Shown here in pieces: positions 6,561-11,158 of a stretch of 11,158 nucleotides of DNA; the first letter of the stretch is position 1; each line of letters begins with the position of its first letter. The stretch is taken from contig JBBRYB010000087.1 in assembly GCA_038238115.1 (NCBI GenBank), positions 1 through 11,158 on the forward strand, in the 5' to 3' direction. The notes under the pieces are model-generated. The model did not search any database and was not told the origin of the DNA. It worked only from the letters and a program-made list of their open reading frames with translations. A program made the position numbers and the translations under genes. The DNA is from JBBRYB01 sp038238115. GTDB lineage: Bacteria > Actinomycetota > Actinomycetes > Propionibacteriales > Nocardioidaceae.

Positions 6561-6951
6561 GGACTACGGCCTTTTGGGGACTCGCCGCCCGACGATGCAG
6601 CCCGAGCGGGTCGCGGCCGTCTCGGAGCCGTCGATCCGGCAAACCCTCGACGCGAGAGTGTCGGAAGCCGTCGACCTGATGCGCGCGGAGCCGTCCCCTC
6701 AAAGTGGGCAGGCGCCGGCACCCCGACCGGTGAGCCCGGCTTTCTCGAACCGTCCCTGCTCGACAGTTGTCCGTGGGGGCGCGGCTCGCCTGGGAGGCCA
6801 GAGCGAACTGATGTGGGCGCTCCGCGAGCTCCGCGACACCGACCCTTCAGTGCTGAGAGCGGAGGTCCGACGCAACCCCGAGGCCTGGGCGAAGGCGCAG
6901 GAAAACCTCCACCGTCTCGTCTCCACTGCGGCCGGGTTGCGTCGGTGCTGA
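6547..6951 (+). CDS. Hypothetical helical protein
   Basis: 134 aa from ATG 6547, which overlaps the preceding gene by 14 bases; ATG 6595 is an alternative. Two helical parts (ERVAAVSEPSIRQTLDARVS and ELMWALRELRDTDPSVLRAE, RRNPEAWAKAQENLHRLVS) flank a Pro/Ser/Arg-rich middle (residues ~50-85) that looks poorly structured. The middle may hide compensating indels, since an alternative frame there also reads plausibly. Family unknown. Confidence 0.5.
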   Translation: MQRCEDYGLLGTRRPTMQPERVAAVSEPSIRQTLDARVSEAVDLMRAEPSPQSGQAPAPRPVSPAFSNRPCSTVVRGGAARLGGQSELMWALRELRDTDPSVLRAEVRRNPEAWAKAQENLHRLVSTAAGLRRC

Positions 6952-7217
6952 CTCGACGTGAGCGGGCCGTGGGCGAGTACATGCGCACGCTCGCTCAGGG
7001 CCGGGGACGTATCCTCGGCGCTGAGGACATGGTCTTTGTGACTGCGGAACGCTGGGCCAACGCCCGGCGGGCCGCGCGGGTTATCGCCGCCGCCTCAGAC
7101 ACCGAGCGATACTCCATCCGAGAACCTGACGACGCCCGCCTGCAAGAGATGCTCGCCGAGGTTGGCGAGGTCGCCGCCCAGCTCGAGGCTGATTCCCCCC
7201 GGTGGGCAACTGATTGA
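6945..7217 (+). CDS. Small helical hypothetical protein
   Basis: 90 aa from GTG 6945, overlapping the upstream stop by 7 bases; an earlier in-frame ATG at 6813 would lie deep inside the previous gene. LTRRERAVGEYMRTLAQGRG and EDMVFVTAERWANARRAARV are followed by ERYSIREPDDARLQEMLAEV: amphipathic helices, high third-position GC. It is the last well-supported gene of the operon that starts at 2179. Function unknown. Confidence 0.6.
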   Translation: MLTRRERAVGEYMRTLAQGRGRILGAEDMVFVTAERWANARRAARVIAAASDTERYSIREPDDARLQEMLAEVGEVAAQLEADSPRWATD

Positions 7218-7439
7218 CCGGGGGGTCGTGCCGGCTATCAGTTGCGCGGCCGCACCCGATCGACGGTGACCCACCGGACGAACGTCATGCCGGGACTGAT
7301 GCTGACGTCAACGAACGCCTTCCAGCCAACCCCGTCGCGGCGCCACGCTCGGAGCAGGCCGTGGTGTCACACGCCCGCGTCGACCACCTCGATAGCCCGC
7401 AAGGCGTCACCGCGCGGTATCCGGATCGCTGGAGCATGA
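7218..7439 (+). pseudogene. Probable decayed or frameshifted small gene
   Basis: From 7218 the frame GYQLRGRTRSTVTHRTNVMP, LMLTSTNAF has strong G/C third positions but no ATG or GTG at its beginning (TTG 7242, GTG 7266). After about 7340 the better-looking protein is in another frame: AVVSHARVDHLDSPQGVTAR, YPDRWS. A one-base loss near 7330-7350 would join the two. The first frame stops at TGA 7437-7439, directly before the hairpin at 7443. No family recognised. Confidence 0.4.
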
Positions 7440-7442
7440 ACA

Positions 7443-7476
7443 GGCGCCCCTTCCCTCGGGGTGTAGAAGGGGCGCC
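7443..7476 (+). terminator. Hairpin at end of the operon
   Basis: Perfect 11-bp stem GGCGCCCCTTC / GAAGGGGCGCC with a 12-nt loop, starting 4 bases after the TGA at 7437-7439. There is no T-run, which is common for actinobacterial terminators. Confidence 0.7.
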
Positions 7477-7704
7477 CGGCGACGGGCGATTCCCTCAAGG
7501 ACATCGACCCGTCTGCTGCCCGCTGACCCTACCCGAAGGCCCCGACAGATCGGTAGCCTCCAGGTCGCGCGGCGGTCCAGGACCAAACCGTTGGCCCCGA
7601 TGGTGCCGAAGAACTCTTGGCAAGTCGCGACGCTTCCCTCTGGATCAGGGAACTGTCACGACGGACCCGCTGTGTCTGCGGCGGGGGGAGTAAGACGCAG
7701 CGTA
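7477..7704. other. Stretch without a convincing gene
   Basis: Between the two hairpins several frames are open, but none has a good start, coding-like codon use and a recognisable product together. A short tract (DGAEELLASRDASLWIRELS) reads like protein and could be a relic. No tRNA-like fold or T-loop consensus was found. Confidence 0.4.
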
Positions 7705-7748
7705 GGCGGCGGGGCTCAGGGGGCACTTTCGAGCCCCGCCGCCCTTTT
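7705..7748 (+). terminator. Strong Rho-independent terminator
   Basis: Perfect 13-bp stem GGCGGCGGGGCTC (7705-7717) / GAGCCCCGCCGCC (7731-7743), 13-nt loop, followed by C and TTTT at 7745-7748. It separates the operon from the excisionase-like gene. Confidence 0.88.
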
Positions 7749-7761
7749 GTACGGTGTCTGG

Positions 7762-8115
7762 ATGCGTCGCATGCGCCCACTGGACCCGGTGACGTTGGAA
7801 GAGGCAGCCGTGATCCTGGGCTGCACGCCATCGTCGGTTCGTCGCCGTGTCGCGGAGGGACGGCTCAGCCGGCGCAGGAAGCGATACAAGTACCAGGGGT
7901 CTGGCTGTCAGCGGTCCCGCACAAGGTCGTCCACAACGCATGGCTGGACGGCGGACACGCTTCCCGGACGCCCCAGAGACGGATGCCATGGTGACTCTCC
8001 CTGGACGGACGACGGAGCCCCGACCGGATCGTCGGGACTCCATCTTGGACGAAGAAACTCAAGGTCACAGCTGGAACGCTACGGGGACCTTAGTGAACCC
8101 AACCACTTCACCTAA
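7762..8115 (+). CDS. Excisionase/MerR-like helix-turn-helix protein, C-terminus doubtful
   Basis: ATG 7762 or 7771. RPLDPVTLEEAAVILGCTPS, SVRRRVAEGRLSRRRKRYKY is the compact HTH of excisionases (recombination directionality factors): hydrophobic-L-EEAA-LG-S-SVRRR, then a Gly-turn and a basic wing. In an element with a tyrosine integrase it is the best excisionase candidate. The frame runs on to 8115 with an atypical Ser/Arg/Gly-rich tail. A shift by one base near 7895 would give VWLSAVPHKVVHNAWLDGGH and a stop at 7992-7994, so the C-terminus may be frameshifted. The start lies 14 bases after the terminator T-run, leaving little room for a leader. Confidence 0.55.
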   Translation: MRRMRPLDPVTLEEAAVILGCTPSSVRRRVAEGRLSRRRKRYKYQGSGCQRSRTRSSTTHGWTADTLPGRPRDGCHGDSPWTDDGAPTGSSGLHLGRRNSRSQLERYGDLSEPNHFT

Positions 8116-8170
8116 GCCTGCCGCGCCGCGCCATGCCAAGTCTTACGTCGCCATCCTCCCTCGTGCTGAC

Positions 8171-8196
8171 TTACAGCGTACACCGTTGTGTTGTAA
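8171..8196. promoter_or_regulatory. AT-richer imperfect inverted repeat
   Basis: TTACA-gcgt-ACAC, loop CGTT, GTGTTGTAA: nine pairs with a 4-nt bulge on the left arm. It lies 56 bases after the excisionase-like frame stops, in the least GC-rich spot of the window. An operator or small RNA hairpin is possible. Confidence 0.35.
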
Positions 8197-8277
8197 ACAG
8201 TCACTGAGACTGCAAGAAGCGACATGGTGCCAAACCTGGCCGCAGGCAGCGTGGGGGCAGAGTCCCGCCAGAAGGAG

Positions 8278-8308
8278 GGGTTTTCGGGGCGAGAGCTCCC
8301 GGAAACCC
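8278..8308. other. RNA-like hairpin, 11-bp stem
   Basis: GGGTTTTCGGG (8278-8288) and CCCGGAAACCC (8298-8308) pair along 11 positions, one as a G-U wobble in plus-strand RNA, with a 9-nt loop. The wobble favours a plus-strand transcript. No T-run follows, so it is not an obvious terminator. Confidence 0.45.
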
Positions 8309-8504
8309 TGTTCGCAGGTGAGTTCCGTAGCAGGGAGTCTTCAAGAAGAGGTACCTCAACTCGAGTCACCCTCGGGCGTTCCGTGGACGCTACGCCAGTT
8401 CACCATTGGCTCGCAAGGGGAGACCCGCGTACAGCCTCGGCCGTCTCCGCCTTAGGTCCTCCCTAGGGCCGAGCCCCGTTCACACACAAGACAGTGCGGG
8501 CCCC

Positions 8505-8687
8505 CTGGCGGGGAAGTTCGAGATCTACAAGGACCAGTCCGGCCAGTACCGATTTCGCCTCAAGTCCCGCAACGGCGAGATCGTGGCCACCGGCGAGTCG
8601 TATCCCACCAGGGCCGATGCGAAGCAGGGCGTCGCAGCGGTCACGAGAGCCGCAGACGGTGCGACCGTTGTTGATCTGACCGGTTAG
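8505..8687 (+). CDS. DUF1508 (YegP-like) small protein
   Basis: LAGKFEIYKDQSGQYRFRLK, SRNGEIVATGESYPTRADAK and ending GATVVDLTG is one complete DUF1508 domain, a small strand-helix unit of unknown function widespread in bacteria. Family members usually begin MAGKFE; here the expected Met is CTG (Leu) at 8505-8507. Translation may start at that CTG, at TTG 8406 giving a 93-aa protein with a low-complexity N-terminus, or the start may have been lost. The domain itself is intact. Confidence 0.8.
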   Translation: MAGKFEIYKDQSGQYRFRLKSRNGEIVATGESYPTRADAKQGVAAVTRAADGATVVDLTG

Positions 8688-8757
8688 CAGCGCACTATGC
8701 GTCATGACCGCCACCCTGGTCTGCACAGCTAGGTGGAGCTCCTCGGCGGGTGGAGCC

Positions 8758-8778
8758 CGGCTCGGATGAGCCGAGCCG
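8758..8778 (+). terminator. Hairpin after the DUF1508 gene
   Basis: Perfect 8-bp stem CGGCTCGG / CCGAGCCG with loop ATGAG, 70 bases after the DUF1508 stop. Lacks a T-run. The rest of 8688-8899 holds a 17-codon frame (8796-8849) and the upstream region of the next gene. Confidence 0.55.
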
Positions 8779-8899
8779 TTGGAACGGTCAGCATCATGGC
8801 CGCGAAGAAAAAATCCAATGCCCGTACAGACCTCCGCAGCAAGGTTTAGCGTGACCTGTAAGCGGTGCCACTGCGGCGTCGCATCAGGAAGAAGGGGTC

Positions 8900-9445
8900 A
8901 TGAAGCGCAAGGTTATTGCGGCCGGCGCGGCCGCTGTCCTAATAGCGGGCGGGGGGGCGTGGCAGGGCATCGGCTCGGCAACCGCCACCACCGCTGGAGC
9001 TGCTATTCACGGGTGGCCGGGTGGTACGGGGTCCGCTACGGCGACCATCGCTTCCGTCAAGGCCGACGCGGCCAGGACGGGTTCGACGGTGCTGCTGCTG
9101 TACGCCCACACAGTGCGGCACGCCAGCATCGACGTCGGTGGCGACGGTTTCGGTCCCGGTGACTACTTCATGTTCGAGGAGCAGCTGAGTTACACGCCAG
9201 GAGGCGCGGTGATCGGCCGGGATTCGGTGCGGTGCACCGCAGGTCCGCGTTCCTTCATCTGTGACGCCACCATGCAGATCCTCGGCAAGGGCAAGATCAC
9301 CGTCTACGGCGCATTCTTCAGCCAGAACGACACCCAGATCGCGGTCACCGGCGGTACAGGTCGCTACCAGGCGGTGGGTGGCCAACTGGCCCCAGTCGGC
9401 CTGAGCAGAAATCACGAACTGCTCGTTTTTGAGATCAAGCGGTAA
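8900..9445 (+). CDS. Secreted allene oxide cyclase barrel/dirigent-like protein
   Basis: 181 aa, ATG 8900 preceded by AGGAAGAAGGGG. Residues 1-30 form a Sec signal peptide: MKRK, a hydrophobic Ala/Val/Ile stretch, then Ala-rich GSATATTAG. The mature part has beta-barrel strands and the hallmarks of the actinobacterial AOC-barrel/dirigent-like family: GDYFMFEEQL, a short loop with C112 and C121 that may form a disulphide, KGKITVYGAF and AVTGGTGRYQAVGGQ near the C-terminus. Such barrels bind or cyclise small hydrophobic or phenolic compounds in plants; in bacteria the role is mostly unknown. It is unrelated to element upkeep and looks like cargo. Confidence 0.8.
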   Translation: MKRKVIAAGAAAVLIAGGGAWQGIGSATATTAGAAIHGWPGGTGSATATIASVKADAARTGSTVLLLYAHTVRHASIDVGGDGFGPGDYFMFEEQLSYTPGGAVIGRDSVRCTAGPRSFICDATMQILGKGKITVYGAFFSQNDTQIAVTGGTGRYQAVGGQLAPVGLSRNHELLVFEIKR

Positions 9446-9453
9446 CCGGCAGC

Positions 9454-9486
9454 TTTCTCTGCCCGTGCCACGGGCGGACAGAGAAA
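9454..9486. terminator. Bidirectional hairpin between convergent genes
   Basis: Outer stem TTTCTCTG (9454-9461) / CAGAGAAA (9479-9486), inner stem CCCGT / ACGGG with loop GCC and a CGGA bulge. The A/T ends of the outer stem suit termination in both directions, serving the genes ending at 9445 (+) and 9546 (-). A second, weaker repeat (TCCGCGATC...GATCGGCGCGGA) lies at about 9508-9533. Confidence 0.65.
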
Positions 9487-9545
9487 CCGGAGCAAGTCAA
9501 CGCCGTCCGCGATCTCAGTGATCGGCGCGGAGGACGTTGGCGCGG

Positions 9546-9899
9546 TCATACGGTGCCACCCACGGGCGCCTGCGCGACACGATCGCACAGCGCCAGTAGA
9601 TGCATGGCCAGCCGGCGGGTGTCCTCAACGGTCAACTCAGCGTCGCTGAGGCTGATGGTGGGCGGCCAGATCGCCAGCGGGAAGGATGCGTCCGCGGGAG
9701 CACTGCCATCAGACTGCAACGCGCCCGCGAAGGAAATGACCAGCTCCTCGCCGTCGTACGACGACTGCATCGTGAAGTCCTGCCCATGGTGCAGCCAGAC
9801 TCCGGGTTGCTCGTCCTCTGGGCCGTAGTGCTGGGCGCACCACCATGGGCAAACGACACCCTCTGGCTCTGCGGATGGTCGGTCGGTGGTTGTGGTCAT
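9546..9899 (-). CDS. DUF6907-like small protein
   Basis: 117 aa from ATG 9899-9897, chosen because GGGAG lies about 8 bases upstream; an in-frame ATG at 9932 would add 11 aa. The N-terminus after a Thr-rich start has CPWWCAQHYG (C17, C21, H24) and VWLHHGQDF (H37, H38), the Cys/His pattern of the DUF6907 family of actinobacterial proteins. The C-terminus ELTVEDTRRLAMHLLALCDR is a helix also typical of that family. It is the only convincing minus-strand gene in the element, transcribed away from attR. Function unknown. Confidence 0.75.
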   Translation of the reverse strand: MTTTTDRPSAEPEGVVCPWWCAQHYGPEDEQPGVWLHHGQDFTMQSSYDGEELVISFAGALQSDGSAPADASFPLAIWPPTISLSDAELTVEDTRRLAMHLLALCDRVAQAPVGGTV

Positions 9900-9915
9900 G
9901 CGGGTGACTCCCGTC

Positions 9916-9946
9916 AGTCCAGGATATTTCACCCCACAGCGCTTCT
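9916..9946. repeat. Right-end copies of left-end motifs
   Basis: AGTCCAGGATATTTCAC (9916-9932) resembles AGTCCAGATATTCAC at 281-295, and CACAGCGCTTCT (9935-9946) is identical to 269-280. Both pairs lie just inside the element ends and upstream of the end genes, suggesting shared binding sites. Confidence 0.55.
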
Positions 9947-9955
9947 GACCTGCAC
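9942..9955 (-). repeat. Right arm-type motif, inverted copy of 219-232
   Basis: CTTCTGACCTGCAC is the exact complement of the left-end GTGCAGGTCAGAAG. It lies 41 bases inside attR. Inverted placement at the ends fits integrase arm sites. Confidence 0.6.
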
Positions 9956-9995
9956 GTTTGTCACGCCCAGCGGCACAGCGCTCAGCCGTCCCTAG

Positions 9996-10016
9996 TGCGC
10001 GACTACCTCGACTGAG
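9996..10016 (+). repeat. attR core, 21-bp direct repeat
   Basis: Identical to 174-194. Before it the sequence reads CCCTAG, so the RDYLD codons here have no sigma-factor gene upstream: this is a bare attachment copy. Confidence 0.92.
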
Positions 10017-10099
10017 GGCTTAGCTGATGCTGAGGCATTTGCGCAGGTCACAAGGGCTTTCGGGGACTTGACACGCTGATACAAGCGTGGCACAGCGCT
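10017..10099 (+). repeat. Second copy of the element's left end, outside attR
   Basis: Aligns without gaps to 195-258 from the core outward. It shares TTGACACGCTGAT, the inverted-repeat arms (CACGCT 10072-10077, AGCGTG 10084-10089) and GGCACAGCGCT (10089-10099), all at the same distance from the core (56 bp to the arms in both). This is the left end of another element of the same family. Confidence 0.8.
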
Positions 10100-10111
10100 G
10101 CCCGAACAGCA

Positions 10112-10336
10112 CCGGACCTGGCTGCGCTGCTCCCGTCGTGGGAGCTGGCACTGCGGGCTGAGCGCACGTCGCCGCAGGTCCGTCGCATCGGGTTTGGAGC
10201 AGCAGCTTCGACCCGAGTTCGCCAGGATGATCCGTCAGCAGCGGTGGGGCGCGTTTGTGCGGACCCCGGCGTCATCAATGTGTTCGTCGACATGGGGCTT
10301 GTGAGGGACCGGACGTGGCGGTTCACTCGGCCGTAG
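10112..10336 (+). pseudogene. Integrase N-terminal relic and degenerate sequence
   Basis: 10112-10174 encodes PDLAALLPSWELALRAERTS plus P. It differs from 723-785 of the intact integrase at only 5 of 63 bases, then the match stops abruptly. The frame runs on to TAG 10334-10336 through unrelated sequence (INVFVDMGLVRDRTWRFTRP at the end), and another frame reads LEQQLRPEFARMIRQQRWGA, so at least one further decayed gene may be fused here. The 5' part of the HTH-integrase region (equivalent of 281-720) is deleted. Confidence 0.75.
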
Positions 10337-10345
10337 GGTGGCGGC

Positions 10346-11158
10346 GTGACCGTGTGTGCTGGGTGTGGTGCCGGGAATCCGGTGGGGAAGCGGTTTTGTG
10401 GTGATTGTGGTGTCGCCCTGCTTGATGTTGCTGCTCCGGGGGGTAGGGAGCGTAAGACGGTGTCGGTGTTGTTTTGTGATCTGGTGGGGTTCACGGCGGC
10501 GTCGGATGGGGCGGATCCGGAGGATGTGCAGGCTGCGTTGTCGCCGTATCACGCCCGGGCGAGGGTGGTGATTGAGCGGTTCGGTGGGACGGTGGAGAAG
10601 TTCATCGGGGATGCGGTGATGGCGGCGTTCGGGGCGCCGGTGGTGCATGAGGATGACCCGGAGCGGGCGGTCCGGGCGGGGTTGGCGTTGTTGGCGGCGG
10701 TCACCGAGCTGAACGGCGAGCTGGGTCTGGGTTTGTCGGTGCGGGTGGGGGTGGCGACGGGGGAGGCGGTGGTCTCGACCGGTGCCTCTCCGGATCGTGG
10801 GGAGGGGATGTTGGCCGGCGATGTGGTGAACACGGCGGCCCGGTTGCAGACGGCGGCCCCGGTGGGGGGTGTGTTGGTGGGGCAGTCCACCTGGGAGTTG
10901 ACGCGGGCGTCGATCGAGTACGAGCCGCATGACGCGGTGTCGGTGAAGGGGAAGGTTGAGCCGTTGGCGGTGTGGGTTGCGGTTGGTGGCCGCGGGTCGG
11001 TGGGGGAGGCGTTGAGCGACACGTCGCGGCCGATGATCGGCCGTGAGGATGAGCTGAGTGGGCTGCAGCGGGCGTTCACGCGGGCGGTGCGGGAGGGGTC
11101 GGTGCAGTTGGTGACGGTGGTGGCGGAGCCGGGGTTGGGGAAGTCGCGGTTGGTGCAG
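10346..11158 (+). CDS. Class III adenylate/guanylate cyclase with zinc ribbon and AAA ATPase, 5' part
   Basis: 271 codons, open at the right edge. GTG 10346 preceded by AGGGTGG; GTG 10352 is an alternative. Domain order: zinc ribbon CAGCGAGN...FCGDCG (C4, C7, C18, C21); class III cyclase domain (~36-205) with metal aspartates in VSVLFCDLVGFT (D45) and EKFIGDAVMAAFG (D89), the lysine of the substrate pair (K85) with D159, and NTAAR (N162, R166); then MIGREDELSGLQRAF and Walker A AEPGLGKS (260-267) starting an ATPase. All key catalytic residues are present, so cAMP or cGMP synthesis is likely. This gene lies outside the element. Its codons end in G far more than C (GTG, GCG, GGG), unlike the element genes. 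Confidence 0.9.
   Translation, partial: MTVCAGCGAGNPVGKRFCGDCGVALLDVAAPGGRERKTVSVLFCDLVGFTAASDGADPEDVQAALSPYHARARVVIERFGGTVEKFIGDAVMAAFGAPVVHEDDPERAVRAGLALLAAVTELNGELGLGLSVRVGVATGEAVVSTGASPDRGEGMLAGDVVNTAARLQTAAPVGGVLVGQSTWELTRASIEYEPHDAVSVKGKVEPLAVWVAVGGRGSVGEALSDTSRPMIGREDELSGLQRAFTRAVREGSVQLVTVVAEPGLGKSRLVQ

Larger units (their letters stand above)
8116..8504. other. Gene-poor stretch with hairpins
   Basis: No frame here has coding-like codon use or a recognisable product, and the 8150-8230 part is less GC-rich than its surroundings. It holds two hairpins listed separately and a longer-range repeat CTCGGCC (8436-8442) / GGCCGAG (8467-8473). It may be a regulatory region for the DUF1508 gene, an RNA, or the scar of lost genes. 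Confidence 0.5.
174..10016 (+). mobile_element. Integrated element of about 9.8 kb at the 3' end of the sigma-factor gene
   Basis: The element is bounded by exact 21-bp direct repeats (174-194 and 9996-10016) that contain the last sigma-factor codons and the stop. A tyrosine recombinase gene (699-1639) lies next to the left end, and integrase arm-like inverted motifs occur near both ends. Inside are small actinobacterial mobile-element genes: HTH, DUF3631 ATPase, ribbon-helix-helix regulator, Cys-rich small proteins, excisionase-like HTH, and apparent cargo (secreted AOC-barrel-like protein, DUF6907). No conjugation, capsid, portal or terminase gene was recognised, so it may be a satellite-like or mobilisable island, or a degraded larger element. 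Several genes are frameshifted, so it may no longer excise. Confidence 0.9.

Noticed and set aside
7477..7750. tRNA gene
   Set aside because: The stem-loop at 7705-7743 has a T-arm-like loop sequence, but there is no acceptor stem, D-arm or anticodon arm. It is a terminator.
7847..8455. Long 202-aa open frame on the plus strand
   Set aside because: It has no coding-like codon use or motif, overlaps the excisionase-like frame and runs through the hairpin region.
8796..8849. 17-codon frame MAAKKKSNARTDLRSKV
   Set aside because: It has a start and a plausible basic sequence, but it is too short and has no clear ribosome-binding site; it may be a relic or a leader peptide.
174..10016. Typical actinobacterial integrative conjugative element (AICE) or complete prophage
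   Set aside because: No TraB/FtsK-like translocase, RepSA or Prim-Pol, capsid, portal, terminase or lysis gene could be recognised.
10235..11079. Two long minus-strand frames (10235-10930 and 10549-11079)
   Set aside because: They lie opposite the cyclase gene, whose plus-strand frame has all catalytic motifs.

Overview
The DNA is very GC-rich and actinobacterial. The clearest host marker is the first partial gene: the C-terminus of a principal sigma factor whose last residues (…SQVLRDYLD) match the HrdB/RpoD type of Streptomyces and relatives such as Micromonosporaceae. GTG starts, 4-bp GTGA/ATGA start-stop overlaps and G/C-ending codons agree. I cannot name the genus.

The main structure is an integrated mobile element of about 9.8 kb inserted at the 3' end of the sigma-factor gene. 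A 21-bp sequence covering the last codons, the stop codon and one further base occurs exactly at 174-194 and again at 9996-10016. These are the presumed attL and attR cores. The host gene stays intact because the element carries its own copy of the last codons.

Layout from left to right: attL; integrase arm-like motifs and an inverted-repeat operator; a frameshifted winged-helix-like gene; a frameshifted tyrosine recombinase; then a long one-way (+) run of small, mostly overlapping genes (1636-7217). That run holds two tandem paralogues, a DUF3631-type P-loop ATPase (frameshifted), a ribbon-helix-helix-like regulator, several small Cys-rich putative zinc-binding proteins and small helical proteins. 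A hairpin at 7443-7476 and a strong terminator at 7705-7748 close this block. Next come an excisionase/MerR-like HTH gene, a gene-poor stretch with hairpins (8116-8504), a DUF1508 (YegP-like) gene, a secreted allene-oxide-cyclase-barrel/dirigent-like protein, and a convergent DUF6907-like gene, then attR. No conjugation (TraB/FtsK-like), capsid, terminase or portal gene was recognised. This looks like a small island or satellite-type element with an ATPase of probable replication role, not a complete prophage or typical AICE.

Beyond attR, 10017-10099 repeats the element's own left end at identical spacing. It is followed by 63 bp about 92% identical to the start of the integrase gene. This is a relic of a second related element in tandem at the same site. 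The window ends in the 5' part of a class III adenylate/guanylate cyclase with an N-terminal zinc ribbon and a C-terminal AAA-type ATPase start.

Several genes of the element (HTH, integrase, DUF3631, probably the 7.2-7.4 kb frame, possibly the excisionase-like gene) carry apparent single-base frameshifts. Either the element is decaying or the assembly has indel errors. This should be settled before functional claims are made.
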